64,000 nucleotides of DNA. Source: an uncultured Desulfobacter sp. GTDB taxonomy: Bacteria; Desulfobacterota; Desulfobacteria; Desulfobacterales; Desulfobacteraceae. The notes beneath the pieces are model-generated. The model did not search any database, was not told the origin of the DNA, and worked only from the letters and a program-made list of their open reading frames with translations. Below are positions 44,608 through 54,330 of the stretch, piece after piece. Both the position numbers and the translations under genes were made by a program. Every line of letters begins with the position of its first letter. The stretch's first letter is position 1. The stretch spans positions 2,790,001 through 2,854,000 of the forward strand of contig NZ_OY762229.1 of the NCBI RefSeq assembly GCF_963665355.1, in the 5' to 3' direction.

Positions 44608-46959
44608 ATGAAACTGTTGAGACGGCTGGTCATTTTTTTATTGTTATGCACATGCGCTGCTCTCTTTGGCTATGGTTACCTGGTCAACTACCAGGTGACC
44701 CGGCGGTTTAAAGACCGGCTGTGGGATGTACCCGCCAAAGTATATGCACGCCCCATGGTCCTTTATCCGGGGCTGCAGCTGTCCGCCAAATCCCTTGAAC
44801 AGGAATTGAATCTGCTAGGATACCGCAAGGTCGCAACCCAGGCACAACTGACGTCCCCGGGTACCTATACCCTTTACCAGAACCGGGTTATCCTCAATTG
44901 CCGGCCCTTTGATTTTGGCGATCAGCAACGGCCTGTGCGTCGTACGGAGCTGACCATATCCGATGGCCGCATCAGCGAGCTTAAAACCTTGGGCAGCCCC
45001 GCCGACATGGAGCAGCTGGACCCTGTGTTGATCGGGCAGTTCTATCCATCTTCCATGGAAGACCGCATCCTTCTTGCCCCCCAGGATATTCCCGGGTTTC
45101 TTAAAAAGGCAATCGTGGCCGTGGAGGACAGAAATTTTTATTCCCACCACGGGATTGATTTCAAATCAGTTTTCCGGGCCGTTGTGGTGAATGTCCGCCA
45201 GGGCCGGTTTACCCAGGGCGCCAGCACCCTGACCCAGCAACTGGCAAAAAATTTTTTCCTCTCCTCTGAAAAAACGCTGAAACGAAAGCTCAGTGAAGTC
45301 TTTGTTTCCATCGCCATTGAGCGTCAGTTCACCAAGGATGAGATCCTGGACGCCTATATCAATGAAGTTTACATGGGCCAGGATGGTTCCAGGGCCATAC
45401 ACGGGTTTGGCCTGGGGGCTCAGTTTTACTTCGGCAAGTCACCTGAGCTGCTCTCCCTGGAGGAAACGGCACTTCTGGTGGGCATGCTCAAAGGACCGTC
45501 CTATTTTAATCCCAGGGCTCATCCGGATCGGGCACTGTCCCGGCGGAACACGGTGCTTGGCCTTATGGCGGATCAAGGACTGATTTCACCCGCCCAGCTT
45601 GCAAAATCCATTGCCCGTCCCTTAACCGCTATTCCGGTCCCTCGGCAATGGCGATTCCCCTTTTACCTGGATCTGGTTAAGCGCAATTTGCTTAAAGAGT
45701 ACCGTGAAGAAGATTTAAAAACCATGGGGTTGCGTATCTTCACGCCATTTGATCCCCTGGTGCAGCTGGCGGCGGAAAAGGGGGTGGCCGATTTCATGGC
45801 GGGTCAAAATGCAAATCTCCAGGCCGGTGTGGTGGTGACAGCCTGTGCCACCAATGAAATCCAGGCCCTGGTGGGGGGAAGGCAGTCTAATGGCAAAGGA
45901 TTTAATCGCGCCCTGGATGCAAAGCGGGCCATCGGCTCCCTGGTGAAGCCGGCCGTATACCTCTCGGCCCTGGAACAGCCTGAACATTACACCCTTGTGA
46001 CCCTGATTGATGACGGACCTGTTGAATTGGAAAGCGGCGGCCTTCTTTGGAAACCCATGAATTTTGACGAAAAATTTCACGGGAACCTGCCTTTGTACCA
46101 GGCCCTGGTTCATTCATACAACACGTCCACGGTCAGGCTTGGCATGGGGCTTGGCCTGGATACTGTTTTTTCAACCATGGAGCAGTTGGGGTTCAAGCCC
46201 GCGGCCCCCTTTGTCCCGGCCATGCTTCTGGGCAGTTTTGAGATGTCCCCGGTGCAGGTTGCCCAGGTCTACCACACCCTGGCCTCGGGGGGGTTCTACA
46301 CCCCGGCCCGGGTCATAAAATCTGTGTATACCCCTGACGGGGAAACACTCCAGCGCTATCCCCTGCGTATTGAGCAGCACCTGGATCCCGGCGCAGTATT
46401 CCTGGTGGACAAAACCCTTCAGGCCGTGGTCAGGGACGGTACCGGAAGATCGTTGTCCAAATGGCTCTCCCTGGATCTGGGCATTGCCGGAAAAACCGGT
46501 ACCACCAATGATCTGCGGGATACCTGGTTTGCCGGATTTTCCGGAAATCGACTGGCCGTGGTCTGGGTGGGCAGGGATGACAACAAATCCACAGGGCTCA
46601 CCGGGGCATCCGGAGCCATGCAGGTCTTTGGCCGGATCATGGCACAGATCCCCAACACGCCTCTGGTATTGACACCGCCCCAGAATATTGAGTGGGCGGT
46701 TATTGATCCCGGGACCGGACTTGCCACGGATAACAACTCACCTGGTGCCCTTGCTGTGCCTTTTATTCTCGGGTCATCCCCTGTTGAGTCTGATTCTGCT
46801 GTTTCTGATCCCAGTGGAATTTCTGTTGGCGACCCTGTTGGAAACCCTGGTACTGAAGTGGAATCTTTCCCCCTGGATGATTCCCTGCCCGATAAGCAAC
46901 CCGGGCAGAAAAAAAAACCGCGATACCTCATTGACTGGATTAAGGACGTATTCAAATGA
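44608..46959 (+). CDS. mrcB: Bifunctional penicillin-binding protein 1B
   Basis: 783 residues. N-terminal anchor at about 6-27, then a UB2H-like region (DRLWDVPAKVYARPM, ELNLLGYR), the GT51 transglycosylase with the catalytic Glu in VAVEDRNFYSHHGID and GASTLTQQLAKNFF, and the transpeptidase with SxxK (GSLVKPAVYL, about 444), SYN (VHSYNTSTVR) and KTGT (AGKTGTTNDLRDTWFAG). It polymerises and crosslinks peptidoglycan. AAGGTGG precedes the ATG. The stop overlaps the next gene by 4 bases. Confidence 0.95.
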   Translation: MKLLRRLVIFLLLCTCAALFGYGYLVNYQVTRRFKDRLWDVPAKVYARPMVLYPGLQLSAKSLEQELNLLGYRKVATQAQLTSPGTYTLYQNRVILNCRPFDFGDQQRPVRRTELTISDGRISELKTLGSPADMEQLDPVLIGQFYPSSMEDRILLAPQDIPGFLKKAIVAVEDRNFYSHHGIDFKSVFRAVVVNVRQGRFTQGASTLTQQLAKNFFLSSEKTLKRKLSEVFVSIAIERQFTKDEILDAYINEVYMGQDGSRAIHGFGLGAQFYFGKSPELLSLEETALLVGMLKGPSYFNPRAHPDRALSRRNTVLGLMADQGLISPAQLAKSIARPLTAIPVPRQWRFPFYLDLVKRNLLKEYREEDLKTMGLRIFTPFDPLVQLAAEKGVADFMAGQNANLQAGVVVTACATNEIQALVGGRQSNGKGFNRALDAKRAIGSLVKPAVYLSALEQPEHYTLVTLIDDGPVELESGGLLWKPMNFDEKFHGNLPLYQALVHSYNTSTVRLGMGLGLDTVFSTMEQLGFKPAAPFVPAMLLGSFEMSPVQVAQVYHTLASGGFYTPARVIKSVYTPDGETLQRYPLRIEQHLDPGAVFLVDKTLQAVVRDGTGRSLSKWLSLDLGIAGKTGTTNDLRDTWFAGFSGNRLAVVWVGRDDNKSTGLTGASGAMQVFGRIMAQIPNTPLVLTPPQNIEWAVIDPGTGLATDNNSPGALAVPFILGSSPVESDSAVSDPSGISVGDPVGNPGTEVESFPLDDSLPDKQPGQKKKPRYLIDWIKDVFK

Positions 46960-47471
46960 AAAAATATTGTTTTTATCTACTTGCCATGGCCCTTATTGTT
47001 TTACCCGCCTGCGCGCCTAAAAAAGTAATACCAGTACCCCAGTCCCAACTGCCTCCTAAATCCGTGCCCGAGATCGGCGGGCCTGTTCCAGTTCAACGCA
47101 CAGAGCCGCATGATGCGGTCGTGGCGGGCAAAACCCAGGATCAAAATCAGGACAAGAATTCATTGTTGTCCGCTGTCCGCCCTGTTCAGCGTCCCAGGCC
47201 CCAGGCCCTGAACCGGATGATCGAACAGGCCGAAAATCAGCTGAAAAATAAGAAACCCCAGCTTGCCTTCTCCATCCTGGAACAGGCGCTGTTCATTGAT
47301 GGCCAGGACCCACTGGTCTGGCATCTGATGGCAAGGGCCCAGTTTGACCAGGGAAATCTTGTCCAGGCGGTTTCCCTGGCAAAAAAATCCGACAGCCTTG
47401 CTGCCGCATACCCCCAAGTAAAGGAAAAAAACGCTGCCCTCCTTGCCCAAATCCAGGGCAGCGCGAATTAG
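46956..47471 (+). CDS. TPR-containing lipoprotein
   Basis: 171 residues. The signal peptide ends in the lipobox LPAC (Cys19), so the mature protein is lipidated. A proline-rich linker (about 25-75) leads to a helical TPR-like pair (NQLKNKKPQLAFSILEQALFI ... DPLVWHLMARAQFDQGNLVQAVSLAKKS). Coupled by a 4-base overlap to PBP1b, like LpoB-type activators of PBP1b in E. coli; unlike LpoB it has TPRs, so an activator role is only a hypothesis. Confidence 0.8.
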   Translation: MKKYCFYLLAMALIVLPACAPKKVIPVPQSQLPPKSVPEIGGPVPVQRTEPHDAVVAGKTQDQNQDKNSLLSAVRPVQRPRPQALNRMIEQAENQLKNKKPQLAFSILEQALFIDGQDPLVWHLMARAQFDQGNLVQAVSLAKKSDSLAAAYPQVKEKNAALLAQIQGSAN

Positions 47472-47479
47472 AATAAAAC

Positions 47480-48763
47480 ATGTCCCCAGCATTTGGTATA
47501 GATTTCGGTACCTCCAACTCGGCCCTGGCCGCAAGTGTAGATAACCAGGTTAAACTTCTGGATATTGACCCGGGCAATCCCCTTTCCAATTCTTTGAAAT
47601 CCATTCTCTATTTTATAAAGGAGGATGGGCGAACCCACTCCTTTGTGGGCTATGAAGGGGTCAGGCAGTATATTGACAACGGTGCTGAAGGCCGGTACAT
47701 GCAGTCCATTAAATCCTTTCTAAGTGACTTGTCCTTTCAGAAAACCAATATCTACGGTAAAAACTATACCCTGGAAGAGCTGATCGCCCATCTTCTTCGG
47801 GTCATGAAAACCCGGGGGGAGAAGATCATTGGACAGGAGGTGGACACGGTTGTCCTTGGCCGTCCGGTTGTTTTTTCAACGGATGCGGAACGGGAAAATA
47901 CCGCAACCCGCCGGCTGATAAACGCGGCTCAACTTGCCGGGTTCAAGGAGATTTCCCTTCAAATGGAACCCGTGGCCGCTGCAAGGGCTTATGAGAACAG
48001 CCTGCCCTGCAACCGGGAACAGATTGTGCTGGTGGGCGACTTTGGTGCCGGCAGTTCTGATTTTACGGTGCTTAAAGTAGGCAATTCGCACCACCGCGTG
48101 AGCAGAGCGCAAGGCATTCTTTCCGTTGGCGGGCTTTATATCGGAGGCGACAATTTTGATTCCCTGATCATGCGCCACAAGGTGGCAAGATATTACGGCA
48201 CAGATGTTCAGGTCAAATCCATGTTCAGTGATAATCTTACGGGGTTGTCCCCCCTGGTTTTAAGCCATCTGATGCAATGGCACCGTATCCCCTGGCTTCG
48301 GCGTCCGCAAACCCTTGGGAATATAAAGGAGCTTAAGGTCGGTGCCGGACTCAGAGACCGGCGTCTGCTGGAAAATCTGGAACGTCTGATCAGCGATAAC
48401 TATGGTTATCTACTGTTCCAGTCCATTGAAACAGCCAAGTGCCGCCTCTCCGACCATGGGGATGCAACCGTAAATTTCAAGGATTATGGCATCGCCATTG
48501 AAGAGCCAGTCACACGAATCGAATTTGAAGATATGATCCGGGACCTGGTTCTGCAGATAGACGCCTGTGTGACACAGACCCTTGCCGATGCCGGCATTGC
48601 ACCCGAACAGGTCAACGCCGTATTTCTCACCGGCGGCTCTTCCTATATCCCGCTGATCCGGGCCATATTTGAATTCCGGGTGGGGGCAGACAAAATTAAA
48701 ACCGCCGATGCTTTCACCAGCGTCGCCTACGGGCTTGGCCTTGAAGCCGGCCTGCTGGCCTAG
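47480..48763 (+). CDS. Hsp70-like ATPase (YegD type)
   Basis: 427 residues. Actin/Hsp70 nucleotide motifs: phosphate-1 GIDFGTSNSALA (residues 6-17), phosphate-2 VLVGDFGAGSSDFTVLK, adenosine VFLTGGSSYIPLIRAIF. It lacks the substrate-binding domain of DnaK, as YegD-type proteins do, so it is an ATPase-only chaperone relative. It sits 8 bases after the lipoprotein gene and probably in the same transcript as PBP1b. Function unknown; YegD itself has no settled role. Confidence 0.88.
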   Translation: MSPAFGIDFGTSNSALAASVDNQVKLLDIDPGNPLSNSLKSILYFIKEDGRTHSFVGYEGVRQYIDNGAEGRYMQSIKSFLSDLSFQKTNIYGKNYTLEELIAHLLRVMKTRGEKIIGQEVDTVVLGRPVVFSTDAERENTATRRLINAAQLAGFKEISLQMEPVAAARAYENSLPCNREQIVLVGDFGAGSSDFTVLKVGNSHHRVSRAQGILSVGGLYIGGDNFDSLIMRHKVARYYGTDVQVKSMFSDNLTGLSPLVLSHLMQWHRIPWLRRPQTLGNIKELKVGAGLRDRRLLENLERLISDNYGYLLFQSIETAKCRLSDHGDATVNFKDYGIAIEEPVTRIEFEDMIRDLVLQIDACVTQTLADAGIAPEQVNAVFLTGGSSYIPLIRAIFEFRVGADKIKTADAFTSVAYGLGLEAGLLA

Positions 48764-49036
48764 TGAGCAGTGAGAGTAGATCGGAAAATCACAGTAGATA
48801 CAGCCCGCGACAACCCGGTGAAAAGAAAAAGAAAGGGAATTGTCCCTTAAATTGATGCGTTGCTTTTTTTGTTTTCTTCGTTGCCATTCCATTTAAATCC
48901 TGGCAGAATTAACCACTTCGTTATGCAGACCTTTAAAAAAAATTCTAAGGGCAGGGGCGCATACCTGCAGGATCGAACAGCGGTATCGCTAATATATAGG
49001 AATCGCATATTGACGATTCCCTGACAGGGAGACGCT

Positions 49037-51997
49037 ATGTCAAAACGATCGTTTAGTATCCGAACCAAGCTGATTGTCATTTTTGTGCTGATAAAAGTTC
49101 TTCCACTGGTGGCGTTGGCCTGGTTTTCCCGCAGTGTTATTTTTGACCTGGCAGATACATTGAAAAAACAGGCCCAGAAGGTGGCCCAGAATACCAATGT
49201 GCTGGTTGGCGGTATCGCGGATATGGCGACAAATAACTCCATCAAAGCGCTGGATGACCGCTCCCGGGAGGCCATTGAGCGTCTGACCACAGATACGGCA
49301 TGGCATGTGGCCAATTTTTTATATGACCGTGATGTGGATATCCGCCTGGCCGCCCAGATCACACCGGGGAAAAAAGCCTACCAGGGCTTTTTATGCGGAC
49401 ATATCCGTAAAGTGGTCGTGGATGACGGCAAATGGAAAATGAACGAAGACGGGACAAAATGGATTCCTGTAGATCCTGCTCCGGAGCCGCATCAGGAGGT
49501 CACCGCAAGAATCGAAGATAATAGCAATCAGTTTCATTATCGTCCCCAGGACACCCCGGGCGTGATTGTGGACCGTCCCCTCTATGTTGAAATGACCTAT
49601 GTGGATCTGTCAGGTATGGAAAAAATTAAGGTTTCCCAGGGCTGGCGGACATCTGAAACACTGCTGGATGTGTCAAAAAAGGAAAATACCTTCTGTAAGG
49701 CGGAAACCTATTTTGAATCATTGAAAAAATTAAAACCAGGTCAGATTTATGTCTCCGATGTTATTGGGGCCTATGTCAAAGGATTTTTGCCCGGCGGGGT
49801 TTACAACAGGGTGCGGGCTGAAAAAGCCGGCATTGCGTTTGAACCCCAGAATTCCGGTTATGCCGGGTTTGAAAATCCCCTGGGAATTCGCTTCAAAGGC
49901 CTGGTCCGATGGGCCACTCCCGTTGTGGTCAAAGGCGAAATAACCGGGTATGTTACATTGGCTTTGGATCATACCCATATCATGGAATTCACCGACCATG
50001 TTGTCCCCACCGATGCCCGGTACTGCATTACACCCGATGCCGGTACCGGCAATTATGCGTTCATGTGGGATTATAAAGGTAGAAATATTTCCCATCCCAG
50101 GGACTATTTTATTGTGGGATATGATCCTGAAACCGGCCAGCAGGCCGTTCCATGGCTGGAGGCATCTCTTTACCCCACATGGCTTTTATGCAATGGCTCC
50201 ATGTCGGAATTCGAAGCAAAGGTGCCCTGGTTTGATGCCCAGTCTTTAAAGAAAAAACCTGCCCAGGAGCTGACACAGCAGGGCTTTGTGGGGCTGGACG
50301 GACGTTTTCTTAATTTTGCCCCCCAGTGCACCGGCTGGCATACCTTAACCCAGTATGGCGGTTCCGGATCGTTTCTTATTTTTTGGAGCAAGCTGTGGAA
50401 GTTGACCACCGCAGGGGCCATTCCGTATTACACCGGCCAGTACGGAGAGCATCCCCGGGGATTCGGGTATGTCACCATCGGGGCCAATGTGGATGAGTTT
50501 CATAAACCTGCGGTTCAAACTGCGGCCAGTATCACGTCCATCCGAAAGAATTTTGAAGAAAACCTTACTACGCAAAAAGAATACAACCAGGCTTATCTGC
50601 GCAGAACTTTGCATGATACCTCCTTGAAAATGATTTTATCCACTGCGGCCATGATTCTGGTGGTCATTCTCATTGCCCTGTGGATGGCAGCCGTCCTGAC
50701 CGGAAAAATAACCCGAATGATTCGCGGTATCAATCATTTCCAGGACGGGGATATGGACTTTCGCCTTGAAGAGACATCCAATGATGAAATCGGTCAGCTG
50801 GCCTCTTCATTTAATAACATGGCAGACAGCATTCAGCAAAACCTCATGGAAATAGAAAAAAACCAAAAAGCCACGGAACGGGCCAATGATCTTTTAAAGC
50901 AGGAGGTCATAGAGAGAAAGGCTGCCCAGGTGGAGTTGTCCTTGCACCGTGATCATCTTGAGGTGATGGTTGAAAAAAGAACAGCACAGCTTGAAGCCCA
51001 GATTCAAGAACGTGAACGGGCTGAAAAAGAGTTGATTCAATCCGAGAAAATGGCGATCTTAGGGCAGCTTATCGCCGGGATCGCCCATGAGATCAACACG
51101 CCCATGGGGGCCATCAAGTCTTCGGGGAGCAATATTTCAGATTTCCTTGAAAAATTTCAAAAAGATATGCCGGGTCTGGTCGAAAAACTGGGTAATCAGT
51201 ATCTGCCGCTGTTTTTCACCTTATTGGAGCAGGCCCTTCAGAAAAAAACTGTATTCAGAACCAGCCGGGAGGAACGTAAAATGATCCGCACCCTTAATGA
51301 TATGCTCAATGAGGCCGGCATTGACGGGGGAAGACAGATGGCATTTTTCCTGGTGCAGATGAATGTATATGACCAGTGGGAAAGGTTCAAACCGATATTG
51401 CTTCATCCGGAATCCGAATTTATCCTTGAAACGGCTTACAGTATTCATTCCATTACCAGTAATACCACAAATATTATCCAGGCCGTGGACAGAGTCAGCA
51501 AAATTATCTATGCGCTGAAATCGTATATTCGCCAGGGTGAAGCCAATGAAAAGGTAAAGACCGATATCATCGAAAGCATTGAAACCGTATTGACCATTTA
51601 CCACAATCAGATCAAACAAAATATCGAACTTGTCCGGGAATATGAGACCATTGAATCCATACCCGGTTATACGGACGAGCTGGGTCAGGTCTGGACAAAT
51701 CTGATATACAATGCCCTCCAGGCCATGGCGTATAAAGGCACCTTAACCATTCAGGTGAAAAACAAGGATGACCATGTGTGTATCAGTGTTTCAGATACCG
51801 GTTGCGGTATACCCGAAGAGAACAGAGAAAAGATCTTTCAGCCTTTTTTCACCACCAAGAAAAGAGGCGAGGGCAGTGGATTAGGCCTTGACATTGTAGC
51901 AAGAATTATAAAAAAACATGACGGACAGATTAACCTGGAATCGGAAGTGGGAAAAGGAACAACCTTCACAGTTTTACTACCGCGAAATGGGGATTGA
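49037..51997 (+). CDS. Membrane sensor histidine kinase
   Basis: 986 residues. TM1 about 13-32, a large periplasmic region (about 480 residues), TM2 about 531-552, HAMP (ITRMIRGINHFQDGDMDFRL, about 553-607), coiled coil, HisKA with His684 (GIAHEINTPMGAIKSSG), a long helical insert of about 150 residues (FLEKFQKDMPGLVEKLG to YALKSYIRQGE), and HATPase (NLIYNALQAMAYKG, DTGCGI, GSGLGLDIVARI). There is no receiver; the two next genes supply receivers. AGGGAG precedes the ATG. The stop overlaps the TTG-initiated alternative of the next gene; ATG 52000 is two bases beyond. Confidence 0.9.
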   Translation: MSKRSFSIRTKLIVIFVLIKVLPLVALAWFSRSVIFDLADTLKKQAQKVAQNTNVLVGGIADMATNNSIKALDDRSREAIERLTTDTAWHVANFLYDRDVDIRLAAQITPGKKAYQGFLCGHIRKVVVDDGKWKMNEDGTKWIPVDPAPEPHQEVTARIEDNSNQFHYRPQDTPGVIVDRPLYVEMTYVDLSGMEKIKVSQGWRTSETLLDVSKKENTFCKAETYFESLKKLKPGQIYVSDVIGAYVKGFLPGGVYNRVRAEKAGIAFEPQNSGYAGFENPLGIRFKGLVRWATPVVVKGEITGYVTLALDHTHIMEFTDHVVPTDARYCITPDAGTGNYAFMWDYKGRNISHPRDYFIVGYDPETGQQAVPWLEASLYPTWLLCNGSMSEFEAKVPWFDAQSLKKKPAQELTQQGFVGLDGRFLNFAPQCTGWHTLTQYGGSGSFLIFWSKLWKLTTAGAIPYYTGQYGEHPRGFGYVTIGANVDEFHKPAVQTAASITSIRKNFEENLTTQKEYNQAYLRRTLHDTSLKMILSTAAMILVVILIALWMAAVLTGKITRMIRGINHFQDGDMDFRLEETSNDEIGQLASSFNNMADSIQQNLMEIEKNQKATERANDLLKQEVIERKAAQVELSLHRDHLEVMVEKRTAQLEAQIQERERAEKELIQSEKMAILGQLIAGIAHEINTPMGAIKSSGSNISDFLEKFQKDMPGLVEKLGNQYLPLFFTLLEQALQKKTVFRTSREERKMIRTLNDMLNEAGIDGGRQMAFFLVQMNVYDQWERFKPILLHPESEFILETAYSIHSITSNTTNIIQAVDRVSKIIYALKSYIRQGEANEKVKTDIIESIETVLTIYHNQIKQNIELVREYETIESIPGYTDELGQVWTNLIYNALQAMAYKGTLTIQVKNKDDHVCISVSDTGCGIPEENREKIFQPFFTTKKRGEGSGLGLDIVARIIKKHDGQINLESEVGKGTTFTVLLPRNGD

Positions 51998-51999
51998 CC

Positions 52000-52425
52000 A
52001 TGATGGATAAGAACAAGGGCCTTTTTTTGTGTGTTGACGATGAACGGATTGTGCTGCACTCACTCAGAGACCAGCTATACAAACATTATGGCAAAACATA
52101 TGTAATTGAAATTGCCGAAAGCGCCGAAGAAGGCCTTGAAATTTTAGATGAATTCTCCCAGGATGGTTATATACCCTTGATTATTATTTCCGATTGGCTG
52201 ATGCCGGGAATGAAGGGGGATCAATTCTTCATCGAGGCCCATCGCAGGTTCCCCCACGTGATAAAAGTCATGTTGTCCGGTCAGGTTGATTCCACTGCGC
52301 TACAGCGCGCCAGAGATGAAGCGGACATGTTTGACGTCATCAGCAAGCCATGGGATGCCAAGGAGCTGATTCGCTCCATTGATGAGGGCCTTTTGCATTT
52401 CAATAGTACAGCATCAGGTAAATGA
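52000..52425 (+). CDS. Single-domain response regulator
   Basis: 141 residues. One receiver domain: CVDDERIVLHSLRDQL, acceptor Asp65 in IISDWLMPGMKGDQF, T/S switch in KVMLSGQVDS, Lys in VISKPWDAKELI. The KPWD pattern is of the HupR/RpfG-type receivers. No output domain, so it may be a phosphate shuttle from the upstream kinase. Two tandem ATGs (52000, 52003) are possible. Stops one base before the start of the REC-GGDEF gene. Confidence 0.9.
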   Translation: MMDKNKGLFLCVDDERIVLHSLRDQLYKHYGKTYVIEIAESAEEGLEILDEFSQDGYIPLIIISDWLMPGMKGDQFFIEAHRRFPHVIKVMLSGQVDSTALQRARDEADMFDVISKPWDAKELIRSIDEGLLHFNSTASGK

Positions 52426-52426
52426 T

Positions 52427-53446
52427 ATGAAGAGAAACAGGGCCACAGATACAGCCATTTTATGTGTGGATGATGAACCCATGGTCACCGAAAGCCTTCG
52501 GTCTTTATTTTACAAGTCTTTACAAGGTGTTGATGTGATTGAAATCGCCCACAGTGCCGAAGAGGCCATGGAGGTCATTGACGAATTTATGGATGACGGC
52601 ATTGAACTTCAGGTAGTTATTTCCGATTATATTATGCCCGGGATCAAGGGGGATGAACTGCTGATCAACATCCACGACAAACTTCCCAGGGTTAAAAAGA
52701 TCATGCTCACCGGTCAAAGTGATATTGAAGGGGTCCGACATGCCATTAACAAAGCCCAGCTCTATCGTTTCCTTGAAAAACCATGGATCAATGACGATAT
52801 GATTTTAACCATCAAAAGTGCCCTGACCGCCTATGAGCAGGAAACCCTTCTGGAAAAGCAGAACCGCCAGTTAATGAAACTTAACCAGGAACTTGAGGCC
52901 AAGGTGCAGGAGAGAACCCGGGAGCTGGAACAAAAAAACCGGGAATTGGAGCGTCTGGTGACCCTGGATCGCCTCACAGGATTGGTCAACCGGGCTAAGC
53001 TTGACGAGGTGCTTGCCGCTGAATTAACCCGGTCCAACCGGTATGGCAACTCCTTCGGACTGATCCTGGCGGATATTGATCATTTCAAAGCAGTCAATGA
53101 TACCCATGGTCACCAGGTTGGAGATCAGGTGCTTCAATTATTTGCCGAGCAGCTTAAAAACGGGGTGCGTGATGTGGATGTCCCCGGGCGCTGGGGCGGA
53201 GAAGAGTTTTTAATCATTTGTCCGGAATCAGATCAGCAGGGTGTGGTAACATTGGCCCAATTTCTGCACAAGCATGTACAGCGTCGTGAAATCGAGGGCG
53301 TGGGTAAAAAAACCGCCAGTTTCGGGGTCACTGTATTTGAGAAGAAAGATACGGTTAAAACCATTCTCGGCAGAGCGGACAAGGCATTATACAGGGCCAA
53401 GGAGGCCGGGCGAAACCGGGTGGAATGCGTGATGCCCGGCGATTGA
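52427..53446 (+). CDS. Response regulator diguanylate cyclase (REC-GGDEF)
   Basis: 339 residues from ATG 52427. The receiver has acceptor Asp67 (VISDYIMPGIKGDEL) and Lys in LEKPWIND and resembles the preceding gene's receiver, suggesting duplication. A coiled linker (about 140-175) leads to GGDEF with DRLTGLVNRAKLDEV, GGEEF at 257-261 and RDVD five residues before it (RxxD I-site). It makes c-di-GMP, probably under control of the kinase at 49037. The hairpin element copy B follows 38 bases after the stop. Confidence 0.92.
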   Translation: MKRNRATDTAILCVDDEPMVTESLRSLFYKSLQGVDVIEIAHSAEEAMEVIDEFMDDGIELQVVISDYIMPGIKGDELLINIHDKLPRVKKIMLTGQSDIEGVRHAINKAQLYRFLEKPWINDDMILTIKSALTAYEQETLLEKQNRQLMKLNQELEAKVQERTRELEQKNRELERLVTLDRLTGLVNRAKLDEVLAAELTRSNRYGNSFGLILADIDHFKAVNDTHGHQVGDQVLQLFAEQLKNGVRDVDVPGRWGGEEFLIICPESDQQGVVTLAQFLHKHVQRREIEGVGKKTASFGVTVFEKKDTVKTILGRADKALYRAKEAGRNRVECVMPGD

Positions 53447-53484
53447 GTTCAATCAGGCCATGATGAGTACCTGAACGGAAAGCC

Positions 53485-53609
53485 GTGTTTGGACGAAAAG
53501 TTGCCCAGATGCAAGGCGCGGAAAAATTTGAAACCGGAGCAACCTCTTGGTTGTGAGGATTTTAAATTTTTCCGCAACGCCGCAGATGGGTGGCTTTTCG
53601 TCCAAACAC
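53485..53609 (-). repeat. 125-bp hairpin element, copy B
   Basis: The terminal inverted repeats GTGTTTGGACGAAAAG (53485-53500) and CTTTTCGTCCAAACAC (53594-53609) are perfect over 16 bp. The apical stem is CAACC-TCTT-GGTTG (53540-53553). The right end is 7 bases from the stop codon of thiQ (53617). Located between the convergent 3' ends of the REC-GGDEF gene and thiQ, so it may act as a bidirectional terminator. Confidence 0.88.
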
Positions 53610-53616
53610 TAATAAA

Positions 53617-54330
53617 TCAGGCCATGAATGATTTGACCCAGTCATTAACCGGATGATGAATAAGATTGTCCGGGCTGCCCTGCTGAACAATGCTGCCCTG
53701 GTTCATCAGGATAATCTGGGTGCCTGCGGCAAATGCTTCCTCGTGATCATGGGTGACAAAGATGGTGGTGATGTGCAGCCGGGATAGAATCTGGGTGAGC
53801 TGATTCAGCAGTCTTTTTCTTAAAACCCGGTCCAGTGCGCTTAAGGGTTCGTCCAGCATGAGCAGTCTTGGCCCGGGGGCAAGGGTTCTTGCCAGGGCCA
53901 CCCTTTGGCGTTCGCCTCCGGACAGTTCATCCACTTTTCGATTTTCAAATCCTTCAAGATCGGTCAGTGTCAGCATCTTGGCCACAATCGGTGCCTGTTT
54001 CTGCCTGGGCATACCTTTCATTTTCAGACCAAATGCAATGTTGTGAAACACATCAAGATGGGGAAACAGGGCATAGTCCTGGAACATCATGCCAAAGTTG
54101 CGTTTGTGCGGGGGCAGATCCAGGATGGAGGTGCCGTTGAACCTGATATCGCCGGAGTCCGGCATATCAAGCCCGGCTATCATGCGTAACAGCGTTGTTT
54201 TTCCGCTGCCCGAAGGACCGAGCACAGACAGGCGGCTGCCCCGGGGCAGGGCAAGGCTGACGTTGTCCAGAAAACAGACGCCGGTTGCGCCGGTTTTGCT
54301 TAAGTTTTGTATGATAAGTTCATTTTCCAT
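53617..54330 (-). CDS. thiQ: ThiQ-like ABC transporter ATPase
   Basis: 237 residues. Walker A GPSGSGKTT, signature LSGGERQRVALARTLA, Walker B LLMLDEPLSALD, and H-loop VTHDHEEA are all intact. It powers the permease encoded directly upstream. The spacing and order ThiB-ThiP-ThiQ (minus strand) match the thiamine transporter of enterobacteria, and the start at 54330 is shared with the permease stop. An iron or polyamine role cannot be fully excluded from the ATPase alone. Confidence 0.85.
   Translation of the reverse strand: MENELIIQNLSKTGATGVCFLDNVSLALPRGSRLSVLGPSGSGKTTLLRMIAGLDMPDSGDIRFNGTSILDLPPHKRNFGMMFQDYALFPHLDVFHNIAFGLKMKGMPRQKQAPIVAKMLTLTDLEGFENRKVDELSGGERQRVALARTLAPGPRLLMLDEPLSALDRVLRKRLLNQLTQILSRLHITTIFVTHDHEEAFAAGTQIILMNQGSIVQQGSPDNLIHHPVNDWVKSFMA

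Noticed and set aside
48955-48972. GG-N10-GC sequence upstream of the kinase at 49037
   Set aside because: Spacing fits but the -24 flank has almost no other consensus bases; likely chance.
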